DNA from: Verrucomicrobiota bacterium
GTDB lineage: Bacteria; Verrucomicrobiota; Verrucomicrobiia; Opitutales; UBA953
Direction: 5' to 3'
Length of the DNA: 35,874 nucleotides
Assembly: GCA_026397955.1 (NCBI GenBank)
Contig: JAPLTV010000031.1
Span: 1-35,874, forward strand
Shown: positions 8,245 through 17,692 of the stretch, piece by piece
How positions within the stretch are numbered: position 1 is the first letter of the stretch
Layout: each line of letters begins with the position of its first letter
Notes under the pieces: model-generated
What the model saw: only the letters and a program-made list of their open reading frames with translations
What the model was told of the DNA's origin: nothing
The model's database searches: none
Position numbers and translations under genes: made by a program

Positions 8245-8293
8245 ACTTCTCTTTCCCAGCGCTGAAACCCACATCTATTTCAAAGTCCTCACC

Positions 8294-8899
8294 ATGACCT
8301 TCCTCTCCGCCCTCCTCGCCGCCGAACCCGCGCACGAAGCCGTCAAGGCCGCTGCCCACGGCGCCGCTCCTGCCGAATCCCACGGCCCCCTCGGCGATAT
8401 CATCAAGCTCTTCGGCTCCTTCGGCGTCGATGCCCCGCACCTGATCGTCCAGGTCATCAACTTCGCGATCCTCGCCTTCGTCCTCTACAAGTTCGCCATC
8501 AAGCCGGCCCTCGGCCAGCTCGAGGAACGCATCCGCCAGGCCGAGCAGCTCCAGAAGGACCGCTCTGCTGCCGAAGCCCAGCTCGCCTCCGCGCAGAAGA
8601 CCGCCGAAGCCAAGCTCGTCGCCGCCTCCGACGAAGCCGCCAAGATCCTCGCCGACGCCCGTAACTCCGCCAAGGCCGCCATCGAGGCTTCCCGTGCCGA
8701 AGCCCAAGCCGCTCAGACCGAAGTCATCGCCAAGGCCAAGGCCGCCATCGAAGCCGATCGCGTGAAGATGATGAATGAAGTCCGCGGCGAAGTTTCCCGC
8801 CTCGTGGTCGAGACCGCCGCCAAGGTGCTCGAGCAGAATCTCGACGACGCCCAGCGCGGCCGCCTCAACGAGGCTGCCGTCAAGCAGCTCGCCCGCTAA
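8294..8899 (+). CDS. atpF: ATP synthase Fo subunit b
   Basis: Subunit b is the peripheral stalk that holds the F1 head against subunit a. The 201-residue product has an Ala/His/Pro-rich N-terminal segment, one membrane helix around residues 50-70 (LIVQVINFAILAFVLYKF), the typical basic turn IKPALGQLEERI, then a long charged Ala/Glu/Lys coiled coil to the end. The N-terminal extension of about 45 residues is longer than in E. coli. Codon bias is extremely GC-rich, as in the other atp genes. Confidence 0.93.
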   Translation: MTFLSALLAAEPAHEAVKAAAHGAAPAESHGPLGDIIKLFGSFGVDAPHLIVQVINFAILAFVLYKFAIKPALGQLEERIRQAEQLQKDRSAAEAQLASAQKTAEAKLVAASDEAAKILADARNSAKAAIEASRAEAQAAQTEVIAKAKAAIEADRVKMMNEVRGEVSRLVVETAAKVLEQNLDDAQRGRLNEAAVKQLAR

Positions 8900-8914
8900 G
8901 CCTTTCCTCTTCCG

Positions 8915-9310
8915 ATGTCCGCCGCCTCCGTCCGAGCCGAAGCCAAGCGCCTCCTCGCCATGTCCCTTGAGGGCGGCGTGGTCTCCGCCGACCTGGTCGG
9001 TGCCGTGCTCGCCGCGCTCACGAAGTCACGCGCGGCCCACCAGCTCCGCCCGCTCCTCCGCGCCTACCTCGCGAACATCCGTCGCGAGCTCGCCCGGGGC
9101 GAAGCCCGCATCGAGCACGCCGGTCCTCTCTCCGCTTCCGACGCTGATGCGATCGCTGCGCACTTCTCAAAAGTGCTCGGTCGCGCCGTCCGCCCGGTCG
9201 CCCGTCGCAATGACGCACTCCTCGCCGGCTTCCGCGTGCGCGTCGGCGACGACGTCACCGACCTCACGGCCTCGCTCCGCCTGGCCAACCTCGCCAAGTC
9301 CCTTTCCTGA
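8915..9310 (+). CDS. atpH: ATP synthase F1 subunit delta, short form
   Basis: Delta connects the F1 head to the b stalk. The position between atpF and atpA and the C-terminal pattern (EHAGPLSASDADAIAAHFSKVLGR, then GFRVRVGDDVTDLTASLRLANL) identify it. At 131 residues it is about 45 shorter than the usual 175-180; the N-terminal helical domain that binds alpha is reduced to about 65 residues. The reading frame is clean and begins with a plausible ATG 15 bases after atpF, so this looks like a compact lineage variant rather than a broken gene, though an internal loss cannot be excluded given the damage in atpE. Confidence 0.82.
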   Translation: MSAASVRAEAKRLLAMSLEGGVVSADLVGAVLAALTKSRAAHQLRPLLRAYLANIRRELARGEARIEHAGPLSASDADAIAAHFSKVLGRAVRPVARRNDALLAGFRVRVGDDVTDLTASLRLANLAKSLS

Positions 9311-9347
9311 ACTCCTCCCCCAACCTTAACCCGATTTACTAAACACA

Positions 9348-10874
9348 ATGAGCAACGCGATCGACCAGATCCAGAAAGCCATCGCCGGCCTTGATACCCG
9401 CGCCGGCAAGTCCAACGTCGGCACCATCGTCTCCCTCGCGGACGGCGTCGCCTCCATCGACGGCCTCTCGGGCGTCATGATGAACGAGATGATCGAGCTA
9501 CCCGGAGGCCTTCAGGGCGTCGCGCTCAATCTCGCCGAAGACACCGTCGGCTGCGTGATCATGGGCGACATCTCCAGCCTCAAGGAAGGCATGGAAGCCA
9601 AGACCACTGGCCGCCTCCTCTCCATCCCTGTCGGCAAAGGCCTCCTCGGCCGCGTCGTCGACGCCCTCGGCAACCCGCTCGACGGCAAGGGCCCCATCGT
9701 CTCCAGCGAACGCTACCCGGTCGAGAAAATCGCCCCTGGCATCATCCCTCGCAAGTCCGTCGACCAGCCCATGCAGACCGGCATCATGGCCATCGACGCC
9801 ATGATCCCGATCGGTCGCGGCCAGCGCGAACTCATCATCGGTGACCGCGCCACGGGCAAGACCACCATCGCGATCGACACGATCATCAACCAGGCCAACG
9901 CCAACCGCGTCGGTCTCGCCTCCGGCGACGCCAACTTCCGCCCGGTGTACTCGATCTACGTCGCCATCGGCACGAAGAACTCCTCCATCGCCCGCACGAT
10001 CGGCACCCTCGAGAAGGCCGGCGCCATGGAATTCACCGTCGTCGTCGCCGCCTCGGCCGCCGATAACGCCGCTAACCAGGTCTTCGCTCCTTTCTCCGGC
10101 ACCGCCATCGGCGAGTGGTTCATGGAAAACGGCCAGGACGCACTCATCGTCTACGATGACCTTTCCAAGCACGCCGCCGCCTACCGCCAGATCTCGCTCA
10201 TCCTGAAGCGTCCGTCCGGCCGCGAAGCCTACCCGGGCGACGTGTTCTACCTCCACTCCCGCCTTCTCGAGCGCTCCGCTCGTCTCGCCGGAAAGGGTTC
10301 CCTCACCGCTCTGCCGATCATCGAGACGCAGGCCGGCGACGTGTCCGCGTACATCCCGACCAACGTGATCTCGATCACCGACGGCCAGGTGTTCCTCCAG
10401 ACCGACCTCTTCAATCAAGGCATCCGCCCCGCCGTCTCCGTCGGTCTCTCCGTCTCGCGCGTCGGTTCCGCCGCGCAGATCAAGGCCTTCAAGCAGGTCG
10501 CCGGCAAGGTGAAGGGCGAGCTCGCCAACTACCGCGAACTCGCGGCGTTCGCCCAGTTCGGCTCCGACCTCGACGCGCAGACCAAGGGCATCCTCGATAA
10601 GGGCGACCGCTTCGTCGAACTCTTCAAGCAGCCTCCGACCGCCCCGAAGTCCGCCGATATCCAGTGCGGTATCATCTGGGCCATGCAGAACGGCTTCTTC
10701 AACGACATGCCGGTGAAGTCCGTCCAGGCTGCCTCCGCCTCCCTTCAGGCCCATCTCGAAACCGCCAAGCCCGCGATCCTCACGAAGATCCGCCTCGGCA
10801 ATAAGATCGAGAAGGACGGCGAAGCCGAGCTGAAGTCCGCCTGCGAAACCTGGCGCCGCAGCTTCAAGGCCTAA
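9348..10874 (+). CDS. atpA: ATP synthase F1 subunit alpha
   Basis: Alpha is the regulatory nucleotide-binding subunit of the F1 hexamer. The 508-residue product is full length and carries the N-terminal beta barrel, the P-loop GDRATGKT near residue 165 (GDRQTGKT in most species; the glutamine is alanine here), the DDLSKHA Walker B region, the HSRLLERSA segment with the arginine finger region, and the C-terminal helical domain. Nothing is missing. It is transcribed with atpH and atpG. Confidence 0.97.
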   Translation: MSNAIDQIQKAIAGLDTRAGKSNVGTIVSLADGVASIDGLSGVMMNEMIELPGGLQGVALNLAEDTVGCVIMGDISSLKEGMEAKTTGRLLSIPVGKGLLGRVVDALGNPLDGKGPIVSSERYPVEKIAPGIIPRKSVDQPMQTGIMAIDAMIPIGRGQRELIIGDRATGKTTIAIDTIINQANANRVGLASGDANFRPVYSIYVAIGTKNSSIARTIGTLEKAGAMEFTVVVAASAADNAANQVFAPFSGTAIGEWFMENGQDALIVYDDLSKHAAAYRQISLILKRPSGREAYPGDVFYLHSRLLERSARLAGKGSLTALPIIETQAGDVSAYIPTNVISITDGQVFLQTDLFNQGIRPAVSVGLSVSRVGSAAQIKAFKQVAGKVKGELANYRELAAFAQFGSDLDAQTKGILDKGDRFVELFKQPPTAPKSADIQCGIIWAMQNGFFNDMPVKSVQAASASLQAHLETAKPAILTKIRLGNKIEKDGEAELKSACETWRRSFKA

Positions 10875-10917
10875 GCCTCGAAGCCTTCCTCCTTCTTCCT
10901 AATCACCGCCACGCCAC

Positions 10918-11796
10918 ATGCCTAAGGGACTCCGCGAGATCCGTAACCGAATCAAATCGGTTAAGAGCACCGGCCAGATCACCCGAGCCATGCAGCTCGT
11001 GGCGTCGTCGAAGATGAAGCGCGCGCAGGACTCTGCCCGCGCCGGTCGTGCCTACGCCGAGCTCCTCGGCGAGATCCTCGACACCGCCCAGTCCAAGGTC
11101 GGCGAATTCTCCCACCCGCTCCTCACCAAGCGCGACGTCAAGGTCCGCGGCATCCTCCTCGTCACGCCCGACAAGGGCATGGCTGGAGCGCTCAACGGCA
11201 ACCTGATCCGCCTTGCCGCCGAGCAGAAGGACGCCGTCTTCGTGTGCATCGGTCGCAAGGGCGCCCAGGCTCTCGCCCGCTCTGGCCGCAAGGTCCTCGC
11301 CGACTTCCCCGTCACCGACCGCGCGAATTTCTCCGAAGTCCGCCCGGCCGCCGAATACCTGATCAAGGCCTTCACTGAAGGCACCGTCGACACCGTCGAG
11401 GTCCTCTTCGCCCACTTCAAGAACACGATGGTGCAGACCCCGCGCGTCCAGCAGCTCCTGCCGGCCGACACCCTGGTCAACCAGGCCCGTGAGTTCCGCG
11501 CCAAGCTCGGACTGCCTGAGCCGAAGATCGAAGACGACGAACGCGACATGCTCTTCGAGCCTTCCGCCGCCGCGATCCTCAACGAACTGCCCGCCCTCTT
11601 CTTCAAGCAGGCCGTCCACCAGGCCGTCCTCGAGTCCAAGGCTTCCGAGTTCAGCGCGCGTATGGTCGCCATGAAGGCCGCCACCGACAACGCCAAGAAG
11701 ATCAGCGCCGCCCTCTCCCTTGAATATAACAAGGCCCGTCAGGCTGCGATCACCCAGGAAATCCTGGAGCTCACCGCCGGCGCCGCCGCCCAGTAA
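10918..11796 (+). CDS. atpG: ATP synthase F1 subunit gamma
   Basis: Gamma is the central rotor shaft that couples c-ring rotation to catalysis. The 292-residue product has the conserved N-terminal helix (RIKSVKSTGQITRAMQLVASSK), the GILLVTPDKGMAGALN strand and the C-terminal helix ending in LEYNKARQAAITQEILEL. Length and termini are normal. It sits 43 bases after atpA and 30 bases before atpD. Confidence 0.97.
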   Translation: MPKGLREIRNRIKSVKSTGQITRAMQLVASSKMKRAQDSARAGRAYAELLGEILDTAQSKVGEFSHPLLTKRDVKVRGILLVTPDKGMAGALNGNLIRLAAEQKDAVFVCIGRKGAQALARSGRKVLADFPVTDRANFSEVRPAAEYLIKAFTEGTVDTVEVLFAHFKNTMVQTPRVQQLLPADTLVNQAREFRAKLGLPEPKIEDDERDMLFEPSAAAILNELPALFFKQAVHQAVLESKASEFSARMVAMKAATDNAKKISAALSLEYNKARQAAITQEILELTAGAAAQ

Positions 11797-13254
<1,458 letters not shown>

Positions 13255-13260
13255 GACCCC

Positions 13261-13692
13261 ATGTCCCTTACGGTCGAAATCGTCACCCCTGACCGCCGCG
13301 CCTACGAAGGCACGGCGGACAAGGTGACCCTGCCCACCGCTATGGGCAGCATCGGCATCCTGCCCGGCCACCAGCCTATCACCGCGATCATCGCCGCCGG
13401 CGAAGTCATCCTCACGGTGGACGGCAAGATCACCCGCCTCGCCATCGACCAGGGTTTCGTCCGCGTCGTCTCCGACAAGGTCTCCGTCGTCACCGAAGCC
13501 GCCATCGACGAATCGAAGATCGACCTCAAGGCCGTCGAGACCGCCGAAGCGCGTGCACGCGAAGCCGTCGAAGCCGCCCGCGGTCAGAAGGATATCGACC
13601 CAGTTGAGATCGCGAAGATGGAGCAGATTCTCCGCTTCGCCTTGGTGCAGCGCCTCGTCAAGGGCCGCACTTCGCAGGGAATGACGGAGTAA
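13261..13692 (+). CDS. atpC: ATP synthase F1 subunit epsilon
   Basis: Epsilon caps the rotor at the c-ring and can inhibit ATP hydrolysis. The 143-residue product has the N-terminal beta sandwich (VEIVTPDRRAYEG, GSIGILPGHQPITA) followed by a helical C-terminal region (AVETAEARAREAVEAARG). It begins 6 bases after the atpD stop and ends the operon. Both domains are present. Confidence 0.95.
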   Translation: MSLTVEIVTPDRRAYEGTADKVTLPTAMGSIGILPGHQPITAIIAAGEVILTVDGKITRLAIDQGFVRVVSDKVSVVTEAAIDESKIDLKAVETAEARAREAVEAARGQKDIDPVEIAKMEQILRFALVQRLVKGRTSQGMTE

Positions 13693-13744
13693 GTTGCCGC
13701 TTCTCGGCATCTTCGCTCCGTTTTTCGTTTAAAGTCATTTAAGC

Positions 13745-13781
13745 GGAACTTGCCCCTCCTTCGCGGGAAGGGCAGAGTTCC
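13745..13781 (+). promoter_or_regulatory. Hairpin abutting the start of the sugar-oxidation operon
   Basis: An imperfect inverted repeat (ggaact...agttcc outer arms, gccc...gggc inner arms) ends 3 bases before the GTG at 13785. It would hide the ribosome-binding region of the first sugar gene. No T run follows, so a terminator for atpC is unlikely but possible. A leader or translational-control role is inferred. Confidence 0.35.
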
Positions 13782-13784
13782 CTC

Positions 13785-14603
13785 GTGATTAAATCTGCGA
13801 TCACGGTTTCTCTCGTCGCCCAAGCCAAGGGCGGCCCGTTCGTTTATTGGGACGGCCTCGAGTCCGCTGCGGCCTCCGCCGCGAAGCTCGGCTACGACGC
13901 CATCGAGATCTTCGCCCCTTCGGCCGCCTCCATCGACCGTCTGGCGCTCCACGCGCTGCTTAAGCAGCACCATCTCTCGGCCGCGGCCTTCGGTACCGGT
14001 GGCGGCTGGCTCGTCCACAAGTGGCACCTGACCCATGCCGACCCTTCCATCCGCCAGCAGGCCCGCGAGTTCATCCGCGCGATCATCGATGTCGCCGGCG
14101 AATTCAAGGCGCCCGCCATCATCGGTTCAATGCAGGGCAAGGCCGAGGGTGACGTCTCCCGCGACCAGGCCCTGACCTGGCTGGCCGAAGCGCTCACCGA
14201 TCTCGGCGCCCACGCCGCGCAATACGGAGTGCCGCTCCTCTTCGAGCCGCTCAACCGCTACGAGACGAATCTCCTGAACCGCCAGCTCGACGCCGCCCAG
14301 TTCCTCGAAGCCCGCCAGGTCGGCAACGTGAAGCTGCTCTGCGACCTCTTCCACATGAACATCGAGGAGGTCTCGAACGCCGCCACGCTCCGCGCCTGCG
14401 GTCGCCACGTCGGGCACGTCCATTTCGCCGACAGCAACCGCCAGGCGATCGGCTTCGGCCACACGGACGCCGCTTCAGTCGTCGCTGCGCTCAAGGATAT
14501 CGGCTTCGCTGGGTATCTTTCCGGAGAAATCCTTCCTTTGCCTGATTCCGAAGCCGCCGCCGCGCAGACGATCAAGGCCATCCGCACCCACTTACCCCGC
14601 TAA
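13785..14603 (+). CDS. Sugar phosphate isomerase/epimerase-type TIM barrel
   Basis: The product belongs to the xylose-isomerase-like TIM-barrel superfamily (AP endonuclease 2 fold), whose members isomerise or epimerise sugars and keto acids using a divalent metal. The 272 residues include LGYDAIEIFAP, a strand ending LFEPLNRYETN (catalytic and metal-ligand glutamate), LLCDLFHMNIEE, HVGHVHFADSNRQAIGFGH and GYLSGEIL with a second conserved glutamate. The start is a GTG at 13785. It heads five tightly packed genes for oxidation of an L-fucose- or L-galactose-like sugar, so its substrate is probably a sugar or sugar acid of that path; I cannot name it. Confidence 0.8.
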   Translation: MIKSAITVSLVAQAKGGPFVYWDGLESAAASAAKLGYDAIEIFAPSAASIDRLALHALLKQHHLSAAAFGTGGGWLVHKWHLTHADPSIRQQAREFIRAIIDVAGEFKAPAIIGSMQGKAEGDVSRDQALTWLAEALTDLGAHAAQYGVPLLFEPLNRYETNLLNRQLDAAQFLEARQVGNVKLLCDLFHMNIEEVSNAATLRACGRHVGHVHFADSNRQAIGFGHTDAASVVAALKDIGFAGYLSGEILPLPDSEAAAAQTIKAIRTHLPR

Positions 14604-14607
14604 GACC

Positions 14608-14877
14608 ATGCTCAAGCACCAGCTCATCCATCCGAAGATTTCTGAAGTCCTCGCCCGCGCGGGCCATCACTCGGTCATCCTGATCGCCGACGGCAACTAT
14701 CCGGTCTGGGGCAAGAAGGGCCCGAACGCCGAGCTGGTCTCGCTCAATCTCTCGCCGGGTATCCCGACCGTCGCTCAGGTGCTGCGTGCCGTGCTCAGCG
14801 CCGTGCCGGTCGATGCCGTCAACACGATGGGCATCCCGCCTAACGTGCTCCTTACCGTCGGCTGCCGCACGGCCTGA
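14608..14877 (+). pseudogene. RbsD/FucU-type sugar mutarotase with missing middle
   Basis: RbsD/FucU proteins interconvert sugar anomers, here probably fucose, ahead of the dehydrogenase. The family runs to about 140 residues; this ORF has 89. The N-terminal half is well conserved (LIHPKISEVLARAGHHSVILIADGNYP with the catalytic His, then LNLSPGIPTVAQVLRAVLSAVPVDAVNTM). It then passes directly to NVLLTVG, which matches the last beta strand at the extreme C terminus of the family. About 50 residues, including the Phe-Tyr region that binds the sugar, appear deleted in frame. The other frames do not contain them. Flanking genes are intact. I judge the product non-functional if the sequence is right. 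Confidence 0.75.
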
Positions 14878-14888
14878 ACTTTCACACC

Positions 14889-15821
14889 ATGAAGACTCGC
14901 ACCCTCGGTAAGACCGGGATCGAACTCCCCATCCTCAGCTTCGGCGCCTCGTCGCTGGGCCAGGAATTCCGCAGCGTCGCCCTCGACGACGCCCTTAAGT
15001 CCGTCCAGGTTGCCCTCGACTGCGGCATCAACTTCATCGACACGTCTCCCTTCTACGGCCGCGGCATTTCCGAAGTGCTCCTAGGCGTCGCCCTCCGCGG
15101 CGTCCCGCGCGATAGCTACAAGCTCTGCACGAAGCTGGGCCGCTATGACCTGACGCATTTCGATTTCAGCGCGAAGCGCGTCGCGGAGAGCATCGACGTC
15201 TCCCTGCACCGCCTCGGCACCGACCACCTTGACATCATCCTCTGTCACGACATCGAGTTTGTCCCGATGCAGCAGATCGTCGACGAGACGATTCCGGCCC
15301 TCCGCAAGGCGAAGCAGGCCGGCAAGGTGAAGGCCATCGGCTTCAGCGGCTACCCGCAGAAGATCTTCAAGTTCATCTGCGAGCAGGCCGAGGTCGACTG
15401 CGTGCTGAGCTATAACCAGCACACCCTCCAGAACACCCGCTTCTCCGACGAGTCCGTGCCTTACCTGAAGGCTAAGGGCATCGGCGTCATGAACGCCGGC
15501 CCCTTCAGTGCCCGTCTGCTCACCAACGCCCCACTTCCGGCCTGGCTCAAGGAGCCGGAGGAAGTGAAGGCCGCCGCCCGCGCCGCCGCCGCCCATTGCG
15601 CCGCCAAAGGCAGCGACATCGCCAAGATTGCGTTGCAGTTCTCGCTCCAGCATCCCGACATCACCACGACGGTCTCGGGCAGCGCCAATCCGGTCAATAT
15701 CCGCAACTGGGCCAAGTGGGCCGTGGAACCGATCGACCAGCAGCTGCTCGCCGAAGTGCAGGCGATCTTCGCCCCGGTCAAGAACCTCGGCCACCTCGAA
15801 GGGCTGAAGGAAAACAACTGA
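14889..15821 (+). CDS. Aldo-keto reductase, L-fucose/L-galactose dehydrogenase type
   Basis: NAD(P)-dependent oxidation of an L-sugar at C1 to its lactone is the likely reaction. The 310-residue product has the aldo-keto reductase signatures: RTLGKTGIELPILSFGASSLG, the catalytic NFIDTSPFYGRGISEVLLG (Asp, Tyr), the lysine in LCTKLGRYDL, the histidine in ILCHDIEF, and the cofactor region GSANPVNIRNW. The HDIEF and DFSAKRV segments resemble plant L-galactose dehydrogenase and bacterial L-fucose dehydrogenases. It lies between the mutarotase and a zinc dehydrogenase, with a lactonase downstream, which supports a non-phosphorylating oxidation route. Confidence 0.88.
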   Translation: MKTRTLGKTGIELPILSFGASSLGQEFRSVALDDALKSVQVALDCGINFIDTSPFYGRGISEVLLGVALRGVPRDSYKLCTKLGRYDLTHFDFSAKRVAESIDVSLHRLGTDHLDIILCHDIEFVPMQQIVDETIPALRKAKQAGKVKAIGFSGYPQKIFKFICEQAEVDCVLSYNQHTLQNTRFSDESVPYLKAKGIGVMNAGPFSARLLTNAPLPAWLKEPEEVKAAARAAAAHCAAKGSDIAKIALQFSLQHPDITTTVSGSANPVNIRNWAKWAVEPIDQQLLAEVQAIFAPVKNLGHLEGLKENN

Positions 15822-15825
15822 GCCG

Positions 15826-16854
15826 ATGAAAGCTATCCGTCTCGACCAGCCGCAGCAGTTCACACGTATCGATATCCCTGAGCCGCCCGCGCCTGCCACG
15901 GGCGAAGCGGTCGTCCGCGTCCACCGCATCGGCATCTGTGGCACCGACTACGGAGGCTACCTCGGCAAGATGCCGTTCTATTCCTACCCGCGCATCCCTG
16001 GCCATGAACTCGGCGTCGAGGTCCTCGCCGTCGGCCCGGGCGTGACCAACGTGAAGCCGGGCGACCGCTGTTCGGTCGAGCCCTACATCAATTGCCAGAC
16101 CTGCTATAGCTGTCGCCGCGGTTTCACTAACTGCTGCGAGAACCACCAGACGCTTGGCGTGATGTGCGACGGCGGCATGGCGGAGAAGTTCCTGCTCCCG
16201 GCCCGCAAGCTGCACATCTCCACCAAGCTTTCCTATGACCAGCTCGCGCTCGTCGAGACGCTCGCCATCGGCTGCCATGCCGTCGACCGCGCTGCGCCCA
16301 AGGCTGGCGAGACGGTCCTCGTCATCGGTGCCGGCCCGATCGGCCTCTCGGCCGTCGAGTTCGTCAAGGTCTCCGGCGCGAAGTGCGTCGTGATGGACAT
16401 GAACGCGGACCGTCTGAAGTTCTGCGTCGACGTCATGAAGGTGGACGGCGTCATCCAGGCCAAGGGCGACGGTTCCGAAGTTGCCGCTCTCGCGGCCCTC
16501 ACGAACGGCCAGCTGGCTGACGTGGTCATCGACGCCACGGGCAGCAATAAATCGATGGTCGCTTGCTTCGCTTACGCAGCCTTCGCCGCCCGCGTGGTCT
16601 ACGTGGGCATCACGCAGCAGGATCTGACCTTCCCGCACGCGCCGCACCTCCACCGCCGTGAGCTGACCATCATGGCTAGCCGTAACGCTCTCTCGAAGGA
16701 CTTCGCCCGCATCATCAAGCTAATCGAGGACGGCGTGATCGACACGAAGCCCTGGATCACGCACCACGCGAAGTTCGACGACCTGATCGTGACCTTCCCG
16801 ACTTGGCTCAAGCCGGAGTCCGGCGTGATCAAGGCGATCGTCGACGTGGTCTGA
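15826..16854 (+). CDS. Zinc-dependent medium-chain alcohol/sorbitol-type dehydrogenase
   Basis: The 342-residue product is a medium-chain dehydrogenase using NAD(P). The catalytic zinc site is visible as GICGTDYGGY and PGHELGVEV, and the structural zinc site as the four cysteines in NCQTCYSCRRGFTNCCEN. The Rossmann motif VLVIGAGPIGLSAVEFV is near residue 165-180. In this operon it probably oxidises a hydroxyl of the sugar acid or keto-deoxy acid (as a 2-keto-3-deoxy-L-fuconate dehydrogenase would) or is an alternative C1 dehydrogenase. The ATG follows the upstream stop by 4 bases. Confidence 0.88.
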   Translation: MKAIRLDQPQQFTRIDIPEPPAPATGEAVVRVHRIGICGTDYGGYLGKMPFYSYPRIPGHELGVEVLAVGPGVTNVKPGDRCSVEPYINCQTCYSCRRGFTNCCENHQTLGVMCDGGMAEKFLLPARKLHISTKLSYDQLALVETLAIGCHAVDRAAPKAGETVLVIGAGPIGLSAVEFVKVSGAKCVVMDMNADRLKFCVDVMKVDGVIQAKGDGSEVAALAALTNGQLADVVIDATGSNKSMVACFAYAAFAARVVYVGITQQDLTFPHAPHLHRRELTIMASRNALSKDFARIIKLIEDGVIDTKPWITHHAKFDDLIVTFPTWLKPESGVIKAIVDVV

Positions 16855-16858
16855 CGCC

Positions 16859-17692
16859 ATGCGCCTCGACGCCCACCAGCACTTCTGGTCGTACGACGCG
16901 GCGCAATACCCGTGGATCCCGCCGGGCTCGCCGCTGCACCGCAGTTGGCTGCCTGACGATCTGGCCGCCTTGCAGAAGCCGCTCGGCTTCGATGGCTCGA
17001 TCGCCGTCCAGGCTCGTCAGGTGGTCGGTGAATCTGACTGGCTCCTCGGCCTCGCTGACAAGCACGCGAACGTGAAGGGTGTCGTCGGCTGGGTCGACCT
17101 CCGCTCCGATCGCGTCGAGGAAGACCTCGCCCGCCTCGCCGCGCACCCGAAGTTCGTCGGCGTCCGGCACGTCGTCCAGGAAGAACCCGAAGACGACTTC
17201 ATGCTGGGGAAGGATTTCCAACGCGGCATCTCGAAGCTCCACGCGCATGGACTGACCTACGATATCCTCATCTACCCGAAGCAGCTCGAGGCCGCCATCC
17301 GCTTGGCGGAGAATTTCCCGGAGCAGCCCTTTGTCCTCGATCACATCGCCAAGCCGCACATCAAGGACGGCACCATCGAGCCGTGGAAATCCCAGCTCCG
17401 CCGCCTGGCCAAGCTCCCGAACGTCCATTGCAAAGTCTCGGGTATGCTCACCGAGGCCGATCATCAGAATTGGCAGGCCGAGCAATTCCGTCCGTACCTC
17501 GACACGGTCTTCGAGGCCTTCGGTCCGTCCCGCCTGATGTTTGGCTCCGATTGGCCGGTCTGCCTTTTCGCCGGTAGCTACGAGCAGGCCTTCCGCCTCG
17601 TCGACGATTACGCGCGCGGACTGACCGCCGCCGAGAAGGTAGGCCTCTTCGGCGGCAACTGCGAACAGTTCTACTTCGCCGGCAAGCGCTAG
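16859..17692 (+). CDS. Amidohydrolase-family sugar lactonase (L-fuconolactonase type)
   Basis: This is a member of the COG3618 group of metal-dependent hydrolases, which open sugar lactones such as L-fucono-1,5-lactone. The 277-residue product starts with MRLDAHQHFWSYD, the HxH metal site, and continues with VGVRHVVQEEPEDDFML, FVLDHIAKPHIKDG, VHCKVSGMLTEAD and RLMFGSDWPVCL, which carries the catalytic aspartate. It ends the five-gene operon. Its stop overlaps that of the next, convergent gene within the tetranucleotide CTAG. Fuconate dehydratase, the next step in the known pathway, is not in the window. Confidence 0.88.
   Translation: MRLDAHQHFWSYDAAQYPWIPPGSPLHRSWLPDDLAALQKPLGFDGSIAVQARQVVGESDWLLGLADKHANVKGVVGWVDLRSDRVEEDLARLAAHPKFVGVRHVVQEEPEDDFMLGKDFQRGISKLHAHGLTYDILIYPKQLEAAIRLAENFPEQPFVLDHIAKPHIKDGTIEPWKSQLRRLAKLPNVHCKVSGMLTEADHQNWQAEQFRPYLDTVFEAFGPSRLMFGSDWPVCLFAGSYEQAFRLVDDYARGLTAAEKVGLFGGNCEQFYFAGKR

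Noticed and set aside
9498-10754. A 418-codon open frame antisense to atpA
   Set aside because: Same cause; composition is repetitive Gly/Asp/Val and no start signal or family is visible.
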